64,000 bases of DNA from Secundilactobacillus odoratitofui DSM 19909 = JCM 15043 (GCF_001434895.1 NZ_AZEE01000028.1:502-64501); one strand, 5' to 3'; positions 19,865 through 29,280 are shown, counted from the stretch's first letter. The notes: generated by a model not told the origin, from the sequence alone. Translations and numbers: made by a program.

Positions 19865-21124
19865 ATGGAAAACTGGCTAGTAGTTGGTAGTGGCGGTCGC
19901 GAATACGTCATCGCTGAAACGTTGGCAAAAAATAAACAACGACACGTTTTTGTGGCACCTGGTAACCCAAAAATGGCTGATTTGCCTCGTGTTGAACCTA
20001 TTTCAATTGATGAATTAGCGTTTTCAACCTTAGCCGATTTTGCGAACAGCCATCAAGTGACCTGCACTGTGGTGGGGCCTGAACAGCCTTTGTCTAAGGG
20101 CATCGTGGACTACTTTGAAGCACGTCAATTACCAATTTTTGGTCCAAATCAAGTGGCTGCCCAACTGGAATCCTCTAAAACCTTCGCGAAACAGATGATG
20201 GCCGTTAGCGGTGTGCCGACTGCGCAGTACCAGGAGTTTGATAATCAGACTGCCGCGTTACAATATGTGAGTCAGCAAGCATTACCATTGGTGATTAAGG
20301 CTGACGGACTTGCTTCTGGTAAGGGCGTGATTATTGCTGATACAAAGAACGCTGCTGAGCAGGCTGTAGCTCAGTTAATGGCAGGTCCGCAATCAAAATT
20401 ATTGATTGAGGATTATCTGGTCGGCGAAGAATTTTCGTTGTTTGCATTGGTTGATGGGACACGGTTTATAACCATGCCAGTTGCTCAAGATCACAAGCGA
20501 CTAGAGGATGGCGACTTGGGCCCAAACACCGGTGGTATGGGTGCGTATAGCCCGGTACCGCATATCACTGAGGCTTTAAAACAAGAAGCAGTTCAAGAAG
20601 TGGTGATGCCGATTCTCAAAACGATGGTTGATCAAAAGACACCTTTCCGAGGCTTTTTGTACGCGGGTTTAATTAAGACGACTAGTGGAATTAAAGTCAT
20701 TGAGTTTAACGTGCGGATGGGCGATCCCGAAACCCAGGTTGTGTTGCCCCAGCTCCAAAGTGACTTGGGCGAACTCATTTTGCAACTTAAACGTGGTCAA
20801 CAACCCGTTGCCAAGTGGCAAACCGATCAGTATTATTTGGGGACCGTTGTTGCCTCTCGAGACTATCCTCGACAAGCTGTGAACGGTCGACCATTACCCA
20901 ACATCCAAGCGACTGACGTGCAAGTGAGTTTCGCGGGCGTAGTTGAGGAAAATGGTCAAGTTGTCAGTCATGGCGGCCGGGTATTGATGGTGACGGCGAC
21001 AGCTGCCACCATCAGGGCTGCCCAACAGCGGGTCAATCAGGTTTTAGATGATAGCGTTGATCAAACTGCGTATACTTTCCGCCATGATATTGGCTTCCAT
21101 GCGTTAACACCGTCTCCAAATTAA
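19865..21124 (+). CDS. purD: GAR synthetase
   Basis: ATP-grasp ligase joining glycine to phosphoribosylamine. The start MENWLVVGSGGREYVIAETL, the KADGLASGKGV ATP loop near residue 145, and NVRMGDPETQVVLP near residue 285 are diagnostic. GGGAGG lies eight bases before ATG 19865 (419 residues); the longer frame from 19841 lacks a ribosome site. It is the last gene of the operon. Confidence 0.96.
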   Translation: MENWLVVGSGGREYVIAETLAKNKQRHVFVAPGNPKMADLPRVEPISIDELAFSTLADFANSHQVTCTVVGPEQPLSKGIVDYFEARQLPIFGPNQVAAQLESSKTFAKQMMAVSGVPTAQYQEFDNQTAALQYVSQQALPLVIKADGLASGKGVIIADTKNAAEQAVAQLMAGPQSKLLIEDYLVGEEFSLFALVDGTRFITMPVAQDHKRLEDGDLGPNTGGMGAYSPVPHITEALKQEAVQEVVMPILKTMVDQKTPFRGFLYAGLIKTTSGIKVIEFNVRMGDPETQVVLPQLQSDLGELILQLKRGQQPVAKWQTDQYYLGTVVASRDYPRQAVNGRPLPNIQATDVQVSFAGVVEENGQVVSHGGRVLMVTATAATIRAAQQRVNQVLDDSVDQTAYTFRHDIGFHALTPSPN

Positions 21125-21143
21125 TCTAAAATACTTAAGACAT

Positions 21144-21196
21144 AAAACAACACCGTAAATTCCTCATTCACTGGAGTTTACGGTGTTGTTGTTTTG
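21144..21196. terminator. Terminator after purD
   Basis: AACAACACCGTAAA near 21147 pairs with TTTACGGTGTTGTT ending near 21190, in a long interrupted hairpin with T residues on the right. It can also serve the convergent DUF915 gene. Confidence 0.9.
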
Positions 21197-21223
21197 ATTG
21201 GTTGGATTTAACGCTCGTTCAAA

Positions 21224-22141
21224 TTATTTGAATTTTCCGTCCTTCCGCCATAGGTAGTCGATCAAAGCGTCATCGACGAACGGGTTGTTTTCGTGTAGCT
21301 TGCTGTGCTGAGCAGTTGGCCCCTGGACTTGATATTCTTGATAACTGGCGACTCGATTCTTTAATAAATAACCGAGTGATCGAGCTGAAGGCATGGTAAT
21401 CACACCATCAGAATGCGACCCATCCTGCAAATTACCATAGATATTTAAAACGTGTGCTTGAGCAGGAAAATTATTTCGGAGTCGCCACAGTTTTTTAAAC
21501 TCTGGCCGAATGATGGAGGGCTTGCCATTGGCAGCGGACTGCATGAGATTAGGTCCGTCATCCCATAGTCGACTAAGTGGAGGGGTGGTTGGCTGGTTGA
21601 GCTTATGGTTATTGATGATGCCATCATAGGGGCCTGCAATTAGGACCGCTTTTTGTAACGTTGGGTATGCCTTGTTGTTACCAACCAGTAAGTTATAGTA
21701 CGTCCACGCATACGCACCCATTGAATGGCCAACCGCATTGTAATTTTTGATGTGGTAGGTGGTTTTTAAGCGACGCATGATGGTTTTTAACCACATCGCA
21801 TCTTGGATTTCACCGGCCCGATTATTATTAAAGATTACTTCAACGATGGGATTTTTCATGTGTTTCGTTAAATGACCGTGGATTTTGAGGGTGCCGTTTG
21901 TGCGCACCCTAATCGTCATTTTGTGAGTTGCGATGTGAGATGATTCAGCAGCTTGGACCATCTTGACTTCCGATTTTTGCCCACCGGTCCAACCGTGCAC
22001 GAAGATGGTGGGCGTACTATTGAACTGGTAGTTGGCTTTAAGGTAAGCTGCTCGTCTTTGACGAATGACGGCCGCGCTACCAACTAAAATTAATATGATA
22101 AAAAAGCCAATTAAGGCTGAAATCAACCATCTTCGCTTCAC
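21224..22141 (-). CDS. Membrane-anchored alpha/beta hydrolase, DUF915 family
   Basis: A 305-residue protein with an N-terminal hydrophobic anchor (residues about 5-25) and an extracytoplasmic hydrolase domain. FVHGW forms the oxyanion region near residue 47, GHSMGA near residue 140 holds the nucleophile serine, an acidic residue lies in GSHSDGVI near 245, and the histidine is probably in AQHSKLHENN near 282. GTG start with GGGAGG six bases upstream. Substrate unknown; many lactobacilli carry several such paralogues. Confidence 0.87.
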   Translation of the reverse strand: MKRRWLISALIGFFIILILVGSAAVIRQRRAAYLKANYQFNSTPTIFVHGWTGGQKSEVKMVQAAESSHIATHKMTIRVRTNGTLKIHGHLTKHMKNPIVEVIFNNNRAGEIQDAMWLKTIMRRLKTTYHIKNYNAVGHSMGAYAWTYYNLLVGNNKAYPTLQKAVLIAGPYDGIINNHKLNQPTTPPLSRLWDDGPNLMQSAANGKPSIIRPEFKKLWRLRNNFPAQAHVLNIYGNLQDGSHSDGVITMPSARSLGYLLKNRVASYQEYQVQGPTAQHSKLHENNPFVDDALIDYLWRKDGKFK

Positions 22142-22222
22142 GGTGAACCTCCCAAATCAATTGATATCAAATTATTATAACAAATTGTCACTACGATGCG
22201 GCTAAAAGTCCAGAAGGAACCT

Positions 22223-22282
22223 GAATCTTATTAAATTTGCTACTAAATTAAGGTTCTGCTGCTTAAGATTCCGCAAATTTAA
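22223..22282 (+). promoter_or_regulatory. Crossed inverted repeats in the murJ leader region
   Basis: GAATCTTA (22223-22230) complements TAAGATTC (22264-22271), and the adjoining TTAAATTTGC (22231-22240) complements GCAAATTTAA (22273-22282). The order A-B-A'-B' means the two stems compete rather than nest. The function is unknown. Confidence 0.45.
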
Positions 22283-22354
22283 TTGCTCTGTTGCACAAAA
22301 CATATTAAAATAATAAGGAATTTATTGTTGGGTGAAACGAAAGCAGGTTATTAA

Positions 22355-24019
22355 ATGACTGAGATGTCAAATCGTGATGGTGCACAAAACGTCACAAACG
22401 ATTCAAAGGACCAAATGGTGAAAGGGTCCGCTTGGATGACAGCTGGGAGTATCTTTTCCCGGATTTTGGGTGCAATTTATATCATTCCATGGGGTATCTG
22501 GTTTGGCAGTTACTTCTTCCAAGGTAATGCGCTCTATGGGAAGGGGTATAACATCTACAGCTTCTTCCTGATTGCGGCGATTGCGGGGATCCCCTCAGCC
22601 ATTGCCAAACAGGTAGCACACTATAACGCCATTAACGAATATGGCGTGGGGTTTCGGCTGTACAAGCATGGCTTTGTCCTGGCAGCACTGACCGGGATCG
22701 TGTGTGCTGGTATTTTGTTCTTCGGCGCACCACTTTTTGATGGTGGTGATGCTCGAGTCATTCCAGTCCTACATTCGCTGGCATGGGCTGTCTTGATTAT
22801 TCCAGTGATGAGCCTATCACGAGGCTTTTTCCAGGGGTATCAACAAATGGCACCCTCAGCTATTTCACAGTTCGTGGAGCAGTTGGCCCGAGTGCTTTAC
22901 ATGCTGGGTTCGGCCTTTATCATCATGCGCGTTTTACATGGTAGTTGGATCACGGCCGTGTCGCAGTCAACTTTTGCGGCTTGCATCGGCGCAATTGCCG
23001 GGATTCTAACGTTAGTTTGGTACTATCTTAAAAACCGGTCAACTTTTGATGCGTTAGTTGCTGGTAGTGATAATCAAATTGTGGTGCCAGCTAAGCAACT
23101 TTATCAAGAAATCCTGCAACAGGCATTGCCGTTCATCGTGCTTGGTGCAGGCATCACGATTTTTCAATTGATTGACCAGTATACCTTCTTTAACTTTATG
23201 AAGGGTACTGGCATCACCTCAATGAGGACGTTAAACGATTTGTTTGCGATGTTCAGTGTGAATGCTAACAAGCTGATTATGATCACGGTGTCACTGTCCT
23301 CGGCGTTGGCCATTACAGCGGTACCACTGTTATCCGAAGCTTACACCCGTGGTGATAAGCGAGACATTAGTCAGCAATTAACTAACGCAATGCTACTGTT
23401 TGAATTTGTGATGATTCCGAGTGCCTTGGGGATGGCGGCGATTGCCCACCCGTTAAATATTTTATTTTATGGCACTTCACACAAAGACCTGGCAACCGCA
23501 GTGTTGGCCTTTTCTTCCTTTGTTTCCATCATGCTTGGCTTATTCAGTGTTACTTCAGCGATTATGCAAGGCGTCTCGCAAAATAAGCGAGCAGTACGTT
23601 ACTTCGCGGTTGGAACCATCGTTAAGTTAGCCTTGCAATGGCCTTGTATTCACTACATGGGGGTTTTTGGACCGTTAGTCGCCACGACCATTGGATTCAT
23701 TGTGGCCAACTACTTAATTTTGCGCTGGTTAAATCAAGCCTTTGGCGTTGATTTCCAGGGCATTGCCAAAAAAACAAACGGAATTCTAGGCTTTTCAATT
23801 GCCATGTGTATCATTGCTAATCTGGTCGTTGAGGTGTCAAGCAGTCTATTTGGTCACTTTATGGCGGTCGATTCACGGATGGGCAGCTTACTGATTGTGG
23901 TGCTGGCGGTTGGTATTGCCGGCTACCTATACGTCTATATGGTCTTGCACACAAGACTGGCAGACACGGTGATTGGGGAGCGAACTGCGCGATTACGACG
24001 GTTATTACGTATCAAATAA
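22355..24019 (+). CDS. MurJ/YtgP-type lipid flippase (MOP superfamily)
   Basis: A 554-residue polytopic membrane protein with about 14 hydrophobic segments and the family opening VKGSAWMTAGSIFSRILGAIYIIPW. The MurJ/SpoVB/YtgP group moves lipid-linked precursors such as lipid II across the membrane. The hydrophilic first 25 residues are not part of the fold. It is monocistronic, with a terminator behind it. Which member of the group it is cannot be decided without alignment, so no symbol is given. Confidence 0.85.
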   Translation: MTEMSNRDGAQNVTNDSKDQMVKGSAWMTAGSIFSRILGAIYIIPWGIWFGSYFFQGNALYGKGYNIYSFFLIAAIAGIPSAIAKQVAHYNAINEYGVGFRLYKHGFVLAALTGIVCAGILFFGAPLFDGGDARVIPVLHSLAWAVLIIPVMSLSRGFFQGYQQMAPSAISQFVEQLARVLYMLGSAFIIMRVLHGSWITAVSQSTFAACIGAIAGILTLVWYYLKNRSTFDALVAGSDNQIVVPAKQLYQEILQQALPFIVLGAGITIFQLIDQYTFFNFMKGTGITSMRTLNDLFAMFSVNANKLIMITVSLSSALAITAVPLLSEAYTRGDKRDISQQLTNAMLLFEFVMIPSALGMAAIAHPLNILFYGTSHKDLATAVLAFSSFVSIMLGLFSVTSAIMQGVSQNKRAVRYFAVGTIVKLALQWPCIHYMGVFGPLVATTIGFIVANYLILRWLNQAFGVDFQGIAKKTNGILGFSIAMCIIANLVVEVSSSLFGHFMAVDSRMGSLLIVVLAVGIAGYLYVYMVLHTRLADTVIGERTARLRRLLRIK

Positions 24020-24038
24020 ACCATATCTTAGTTAAATC

Positions 24039-24080
24039 AAAAACGGTGTTTGGCCAATTTAGCGCAAACACCGTTTTTTT
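24039..24080. terminator. Terminator
   Basis: AAACGGTGTTTG (about 24041-24052) pairs with CAAACACCGTTT (24065-24076) and is followed by a T run. It separates the flippase gene from convergent nnrD. Confidence 0.92.
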
Positions 24081-24133
24081 GATCAATTATGAGAAGTGCG
24101 AATTTTTATCAGCTTATAAATGAGGATTATCAT

Positions 24134-24964
24134 TTATTTGTGCTGATGATTGTACATATAGCTCGGTAGTTGTTGAATAATTTGAGTGGGTAGTACCACG
24201 TATTGGCGTTTTGCTAACAAGTCGGCAATATCACTGTGTGCGTAGACCGCCGCAAGAATGGCGTCTGTTTGGTTAGTGAACTGGGCCGTGAAACCGGCAA
24301 TCATGCCAGCAAGCGTATCACCCATGCCGCCAGTAGCTTGGGCTGGTGTGCCAGTTGTATTTAAATAACTACCAGTTGGCGTATAAATTTTTGTTTGATG
24401 TGACTTTAAAACAACCGTCCCGTTCATCAATTGAGTTCGAGCCGTCTCATTGGCGTCATCTGTTTGATCCGCAATTTTGATACCGGTTAATCGCTGCCAC
24501 TCCATTTGATGCGGGGTGAATACCAACTGTGCTGAAGGTAGTGCCAAGTCGTGTTTGGCAACTAGCGTAATGGCTGAGCCGTCAATAATCAACGTTTGCT
24601 TCGATGAAACCAGGCGAAATACCTTGGTCAAAATATCAAGACTGGTGGCATCGGTGCCCAATCCCGGTCCAATCACAACGGTGTTGGCAGCCGTTACTAA
24701 TGCTGAAAGGGCTGACTGATCAGTAAAATCGGCAACCATTGCTTCTGGCAAACGGGCATGCAAGCTAACAAAGTTACTTGGATCAGTCAAAGTGGTGTTA
24801 AGCCCGGCGCCACTGTAAACACTAGCTTCGGTAGCCATTAAGATGGCACCACCAAATTGAGCGTTACCGCCAATGAGGCAGACACGCCCATAAGTACCTT
24901 TATGACTCTCCGCCGGTCGAACACGAATAGTTTGGGCCAAGATTGCTTCGGTAAGTTGTTTCAA
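24134..24964 (-). CDS. nnrD: ADP-dependent NAD(P)H-hydrate dehydratase
   Basis: Repairs damaged NADH and NADPH by dehydrating the S-hydrate. The 276 residues cover only the ribokinase-like YjeF C-terminal domain; no NnrE epimerase domain is fused or adjacent. Family motifs are GRVCLIGGNAQFGGA near residue 26, GPGLGTD near 98 and GGMGDTLAGMIAGF near 220. The start is TTG at 24964, eight bases after GGAAGG. Confidence 0.92.
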   Translation of the reverse strand: MKQLTEAILAQTIRVRPAESHKGTYGRVCLIGGNAQFGGAILMATEASVYSGAGLNTTLTDPSNFVSLHARLPEAMVADFTDQSALSALVTAANTVVIGPGLGTDATSLDILTKVFRLVSSKQTLIIDGSAITLVAKHDLALPSAQLVFTPHQMEWQRLTGIKIADQTDDANETARTQLMNGTVVLKSHQTKIYTPTGSYLNTTGTPAQATGGMGDTLAGMIAGFTAQFTNQTDAILAAVYAHSDIADLLAKRQYVVLPTQIIQQLPSYMYNHQHK

Positions 24965-25142
24965 AGTGATCGCCTTCCATTTCTTTGTTTAAGTTGAGTA
25001 TAGCACAGCCCGAGTGATGGTGAGTGGGCGTTGAAGCCTTTGATAGGAAATGACTTCCTATGCATTAGGTGAGAAAATGGCGCCACCAGGCTAATGCTAT
25101 GGCTATCAAAACGTCTTCTTCCGCACTTTGTTGTAAACCTAT

Positions 25143-25150
25143 GCTAAAAT
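25143..25150 (+). promoter_or_regulatory. pepV extended -10 promoter
   Basis: TG-C-TAAAAT ends 31 bases before the pepV ATG. A fitting -35 was not seen. Confidence 0.45.
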
Positions 25151-25181
25151 GAAAGTGATACCAATATTGGAGGGAACTTGA

Positions 25182-26597
25182 ATGTCAGTAGATTGGAAAG
25201 CAGCTGCCCAAGCACATCAAGCAGCTTATTTAGAAGATTTAAGTCAATTAATTGCAATTGAGAGTGTTCGTGACGATTCAAAGAAGACTGCAGAAGCGCC
25301 ACTTGGCCCAGGCCCCGCACAAGCATTACAGGCTTTTTTGAAGATGGCTGAACGAGATGGTTTTAAGACCACCAACTTGGATAATTTGGCTGGGTTTGTT
25401 GAGTACGGTGAAGGTGACGAGACGGTGGCTATCTTGGCTCACGTTGACGTTATGCCCGCCGGTGAAGGTTGGTCCACTGATCCCTTTAAACTCACTCAGC
25501 GTGATGGTAACCTCTATGGCCGTGGTACCTCAGACGACAAGGGACCAGCGTTAGCTTGTTACTACGGTCTCAAAATTTTGAAGGAACAGGGCATTAAGCT
25601 CAATAAGAAAATTCGTTTTATCTTGGGAACTGATGAGGAAAGCGATTGGACTGGGATGACACATTACTTCAAGACCCAGCCAGAACCGACAATGGGTTTT
25701 TCACCAGACGCCGAATTTCCGTTGATCAATGGCGAGAAAGGTAACGTATCATTTACCTTGACAACTCAGGGGACCAACGGCGGTCAATTTAAGCTTAACC
25801 AGTTCAAGGCGGGCTTGCGTGAAAATATGGTGCCTCGTGACGCGACTGCAGTTGTCGAAACGGATGACAATGAAGCGCTAGTGACGGCCTTCACCGCATT
25901 CTTAGACGAAGCACCGGTAACCGGTGACGTTCACATTGAAGGTGACGGTGTTCACTTCCACGTGATTGGCAAAGCGGCTCACGGTATGGAACCTAAGAAT
26001 GGTATCAACGGTGGAACGTTCCTGGCATCATTTTTAAGCCAATATGCCTTTGGCGGCGATGCAGAAGCCTTCTTACAGTTGCTCGCCAATGAGTTGCATG
26101 ATGATTCTCGCGTCACTAAATTAGGGTTGGCATTCACTGATGATATCATGGGTGATTTAACCATGAACGTTGGTGTCATGGCGTTTGAAGCTGGTAAAAC
26201 TGGCAAAATCGTGATGAACTTCCGTTATCCGAAGGGAATGACTGCAGATGATTTAGAGAACAAGCTCAATGATGTGGCAGCTACTCGTCATTTTGAACTT
26301 TCTAAGGGCCGAGAAATGGTACCTCACTACGTTGATCCTAAAGACCCAATCGTCACGACATTAATGGGGGCTTACCACGAATTGACCGGTGATCAAGCCG
26401 CGCAACCTGAAGTGGTTGGTGGTGGTACTTATGGTCGACTGATGAAACGTGGTGTCGCTTTTGGTGCTTTGTTTATCGATCGCACACCTGATACCATGCA
26501 CCAAGTCGACGAATTTCAGCCACTGTCTGATTTGATGTTGGCAATGGCCATTTATGGTCGTTCCATTGAAGCGTTAGCAAACGAACTAGCGGACTAG
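25182..26597 (+). CDS. pepV: Dipeptidase PepV
   Basis: A 471-residue M20-family zinc dipeptidase that completes casein-peptide breakdown in lactic acid bacteria. Metal ligands are visible in ILAHVDVMP near residue 87, GRGTSDDKGPALA near 117 and GTDEESDWTGM near 152; a lid domain occupies the middle and the last ligand lies in the DTMHQVDEF segment near the end. GGAGG precedes the ATG. A short gap leads to the usp gene. Confidence 0.96.
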   Translation: MSVDWKAAAQAHQAAYLEDLSQLIAIESVRDDSKKTAEAPLGPGPAQALQAFLKMAERDGFKTTNLDNLAGFVEYGEGDETVAILAHVDVMPAGEGWSTDPFKLTQRDGNLYGRGTSDDKGPALACYYGLKILKEQGIKLNKKIRFILGTDEESDWTGMTHYFKTQPEPTMGFSPDAEFPLINGEKGNVSFTLTTQGTNGGQFKLNQFKAGLRENMVPRDATAVVETDDNEALVTAFTAFLDEAPVTGDVHIEGDGVHFHVIGKAAHGMEPKNGINGGTFLASFLSQYAFGGDAEAFLQLLANELHDDSRVTKLGLAFTDDIMGDLTMNVGVMAFEAGKTGKIVMNFRYPKGMTADDLENKLNDVAATRHFELSKGREMVPHYVDPKDPIVTTLMGAYHELTGDQAAQPEVVGGGTYGRLMKRGVAFGALFIDRTPDTMHQVDEFQPLSDLMLAMAIYGRSIEALANELAD

Positions 26598-26639
26598 TCA
26601 AACGTCAAATCCGACGAAAACGGTAAAGGAGTGATAGTG

Positions 26640-27134
26640 ATGACGCAACTCAGCAACTATCAACGCATCATTGTGGGTATTGATGGTTCACGTCAATCGA
26701 AACGAGCGGTTCAAAAGGCAATTGCCGTCGCGAAACGAAATCAAGCGACGTTATATATCGTTAGCGTCCTAAACTTGGGTAAGCTTGTTGGACTGGGCAC
26801 GACCCAATTTGGCTTTGGTGCCATTGACCAGGAAGCGTTAGACAGCGTGAAAGAAAAAATTACTAACCTGGCAGCTGGTTATCGAGAATCGGCATTATCT
26901 GCTGGGGTTAAAGACGTGGAAATTCACGTCACTTTCGGTAATCCTAAGTTAGAGTTAGCCAAGAACATGCCACAGCTTTTCAACGCGGACCTCATCGTGA
27001 TTGGGGCCACCGGAGCCAATGTGGTTGAACGGATGATGCTTGGTTCTAATGCGAGTTACGTGGTCTCCAACGCTCAAATTGATGTCTTGATTGTGCGGAC
27101 TGATTTATCGAATGAAGCACTGTCTGCTTTTTAA
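26640..27134 (+). CDS. Universal stress protein UspA family
   Basis: A 164-residue single-domain Usp. VGIDGSRQSKRAVQ opens the fold, and the ATP-binding signature GATGANVVERMMLGSNAS lies near residue 125, so it is probably of the nucleotide-binding type. AAAGGAG selects ATG 26640 over an in-frame GTG nine bases earlier. It lies 42 bases after pepV and may be co-transcribed. Confidence 0.92.
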   Translation: MTQLSNYQRIIVGIDGSRQSKRAVQKAIAVAKRNQATLYIVSVLNLGKLVGLGTTQFGFGAIDQEALDSVKEKITNLAAGYRESALSAGVKDVEIHVTFGNPKLELAKNMPQLFNADLIVIGATGANVVERMMLGSNASYVVSNAQIDVLIVRTDLSNEALSAF

Positions 27135-27147
27135 AGTGATTAACAGC

Positions 27148-27182
27148 AAAAAAGCATTTCCAATTTTGGAAATGCTTTTTTC
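27148..27182 (+). terminator. Terminator after usp
   Basis: AAAAAGCATTTCC pairs with GGAAATGCTTTTT across a short loop, with T residues following. Confidence 0.93.
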
Positions 27183-27269
27183 GTATCATCTTATACTGAT
27201 GGAAAAGTGACTAACATCATGACCTTCGACGCAGATGAGTTAATCGTTATTGTTATTTTAAGCACGCAC

Positions 27270-27301
27270 AAAAGGCACTGGTCAATTGATCAGTGCCTTT
27301 G
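27270..27301 (-). terminator. Hairpin downstream of the deoxynucleoside kinase gene
   Basis: AAAGGCACTG (27271-27280) and CAGTGCCTTT (27291-27300) form a perfect 10 bp stem. Reading on the minus strand it ends in TTTTGTG, a short terminator tail. Confidence 0.7.
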
Positions 27302-27316
27302 ATATCGGAATTAAAC

Positions 27317-27976
27317 TTAAATTGCGTTCGAAATTGAATCGGTTGGCCGAATCTGACTAAGTGCATCATCCACTTGGCCAAGCACGGTTTCAACGTTTTT
27401 GGGATCTTCAAGGTTATATTTTTGTAAGTCAATTTTGATTTTGGGGCTGACATCATATTCGTCAAACCACTTCTGATAAGCTGACCACATCTTATAGTAG
27501 TAAGATTCAAGTTCAGGGTGACTATCAATTTGTTCATAATCACGGCCACGCTTCTTGATTCGGTACAAAATTGTCTCGAAATCACTGTTGGCGTAGACTA
27601 ACAAGTCGGGTGCCTTTTTTGGTAACTGGTCGAGTTCGCTCATCATGTTATCGAGTAACTTTAAGTAGACGGAAAGTTCAGTGTCTGAGATGTTACCTTC
27701 AGCATTGTTCTCTTTCGTGAATAAGGCATCTTCGTAGATTGAGCGGTCCAAGATATTGTTATCATCGGCCAATGCTTGCTTGATCATCGCAAACCGCTTG
27801 TTTAAGAAATAAATCTGCAGTAAAAAGCCGTATTGTTTAGGATCTGAATAGTATAAAGGTAGGACTGGGTTGTCACCAACAGGTTCAAAGAATGCCTTAG
27901 TCCCTAGATGGTCCGCAAGCATTCCTGTTAAAGTCGTTTTCCCAACACCAATCATTCCGGCTGTAATTATCACCAT
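27317..27976 (-). CDS. Deoxynucleoside kinase (dAdo/dGuo/dCyd type)
   Basis: Phosphorylates salvaged deoxynucleosides. Walker A is GMIGVGKTTL at the N-terminus, the DRSIYEDALF motif lies near residue 80 and an arginine-rich lid (RIKKRGRDYEQ) near 145. GAGGGG upstream selects ATG 27976 (219 residues); the frame is open 16 codons further but without a ribosome site. Single gene; the nucleoside specificity is not resolved. Confidence 0.9.
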   Translation of the reverse strand: MVIITAGMIGVGKTTLTGMLADHLGTKAFFEPVGDNPVLPLYYSDPKQYGFLLQIYFLNKRFAMIKQALADDNNILDRSIYEDALFTKENNAEGNISDTELSVYLKLLDNMMSELDQLPKKAPDLLVYANSDFETILYRIKKRGRDYEQIDSHPELESYYYKMWSAYQKWFDEYDVSPKIKIDLQKYNLEDPKNVETVLGQVDDALSQIRPTDSISNAI

Positions 27977-28172
27977 AATAGCCCCTCTTTTAATAAAATA
28001 TGCGCAAGATATAGTGTACCACAATTTGTAGAGATACTACATGTTATTTTAAAACTGATTTAAGTGTTGTTTTGAGCAAGTGATAAAGCGGGTGTAAAAG
28101 CATTCGTGACGCCTGATATGCGGTCATCTGAAATGGGCAAGTCGCCCATCCAGTTTCGCCAAACTTCTCGTA

Positions 28173-28178
28173 GTATAA
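28173..28178 (+). promoter_or_regulatory. Putative -10 of the HAD gene
   Basis: A perfect TATAAT lies 27 bases before the ATG. The -35 region is poor. Confidence 0.45.
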
Positions 28179-28204
28179 TTGAGTCAAAGGAGTGAGGTTA
28201 GTTT

Positions 28205-28975
28205 ATGTATGATGCGATTGTATTTTTTGATTTAGACGGCACGTTATTCGATGATCAAAAAAACGTGCTCCCGGCAAGTATTAATGCCATTAAGCAGATG
28301 TCACAACATAATATTCTCTCAGTCATTTCAACTGGTCGAAATATTTTTGAGATTCAAAACGTGTTGGATGAAACAGGTATCGATTCTGCCGTCAGCGCTA
28401 ATGGTAGTTACGTTCAGTATCAAGGCCAAAAACTGCATCAGGAAGTGATTGATAAAACCGTTTTAGCTGATTTTACTGATTTTGCCAATCAAGAAGGTGA
28501 TGCGGTAGGTTACTTTAACAACCGCGGCTTCCGACTGAGTGAAGCTAATGAATTGACGACCACCAACTTTAAACTGTTGCGGCTCGACGCCAGGGTAGAT
28601 CCAACCTTTTATGAGCATGAACCAATCAATTTTATGAATGTGTTTAATACAGATAAAGAAGCGCAATATCAAGAAAAGTTTAAGGGGGTTTTATCATTAG
28701 TTCGTAATAATCCTCGTGCGCTTGATACCATGAAGGCGGGCGTTTCAAAACGAACCGGTATCGAAATTTTATTAGACGCAGCCCATTTAGCCAATATTCA
28801 CACGTATGCGTTTGGTGATCAATTAAACGACCTCCAGATGTTTGAGATGGTGGATACGCCGATCGCAATGGCAAACGGTCATGACCTGGCCAAACAAAAA
28901 GCGGCTTATGTTACGACTTCCAATATGAATAATGGTATCGTGAACGGGCTGAAGCATTTCAATTTAATTAAGTAA
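28205..28975 (+). CDS. Cof-type HAD-IIB sugar-phosphate phosphatase
   Basis: A 256-residue cytoplasmic phosphatase. FFDLDGTLFDD holds the nucleophile aspartate, STGRN is motif II near residue 43, and AFGDQLNDLQMF near 200 is motif IV with the metal aspartates. A Cof-type cap lies between. GGAGTGAGG precedes the ATG. The substrate is unknown. Confidence 0.88.
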   Translation: MYDAIVFFDLDGTLFDDQKNVLPASINAIKQMSQHNILSVISTGRNIFEIQNVLDETGIDSAVSANGSYVQYQGQKLHQEVIDKTVLADFTDFANQEGDAVGYFNNRGFRLSEANELTTTNFKLLRLDARVDPTFYEHEPINFMNVFNTDKEAQYQEKFKGVLSLVRNNPRALDTMKAGVSKRTGIEILLDAAHLANIHTYAFGDQLNDLQMFEMVDTPIAMANGHDLAKQKAAYVTTSNMNNGIVNGLKHFNLIK

Positions 28976-28987
28976 TCGAATTTCTAG

Positions 28988-29024
28988 ACAGACGAGTGAC
29001 GGATGACGTTGCTGGTCTGTTTTT
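28988..29024 (+). terminator. Terminator of the HAD gene
   Basis: ACAGAC (28988-28993) pairs with GTCTGT (29015-29020), extended by two pairs across one mismatch, followed by a T run. Confidence 0.75.
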
Positions 29025-29092
29025 GTCTGAATGGGGTGTTGAGTAATAGTGTGAATATTGGCCAATTGTGTTGATTAATAAATACGATGAGA

Positions 29093-29280
29093 ACGGAGGG
29101 TTAGCGGGTCGTTTGGGTTGCAGTGATAAGTACCACTTAACGCTGTGCGTTTAGTGGTACTGGACGATATTGAGACCCACGGGGTTTGTGGGGCTCAGTA
29201 TCGAGGTGTAAGACACGTGGTTATCGTGGCTGAAGCCGGTCCCACAGCAGCTCAAACGACCCGTTAACCCGTAGTGGCAT
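29093..29280 (+). ncRNA. Candidate structured RNA, copy A of four
   Basis: The closing helix P1 is 29098-29121 with 29247-29270: 24 pairs, three of them G-U. Inside are P2 (29129-29161, arms AGTACCACT and AGTGGTACT), P3 (29165-29203, arms CGATATTGAG and CTCAGTATCG with one internal A-G mismatch) and P4 (CACG/CGTG near 29214-29228). Between helices lie the conserved AGTGATA, GGA and CCGGTCCCACAGC (29236-29248). No coding potential or poly-T tail was seen. The family is shared with 38730, 56760 and 57270. Function unknown. Confidence 0.75.

Noticed and set aside
22223-22282. H-type pseudoknot
   Set aside because: With zero bases in the first loop and one in the last, both full stems cannot form together; competing stems are the better reading.
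27253-27585. A 110-codon frame overlapping the deoxynucleoside kinase gene
   Set aside because: It is another frame of the same strand within a well-recognised gene and its terminator, with no ribosome site.
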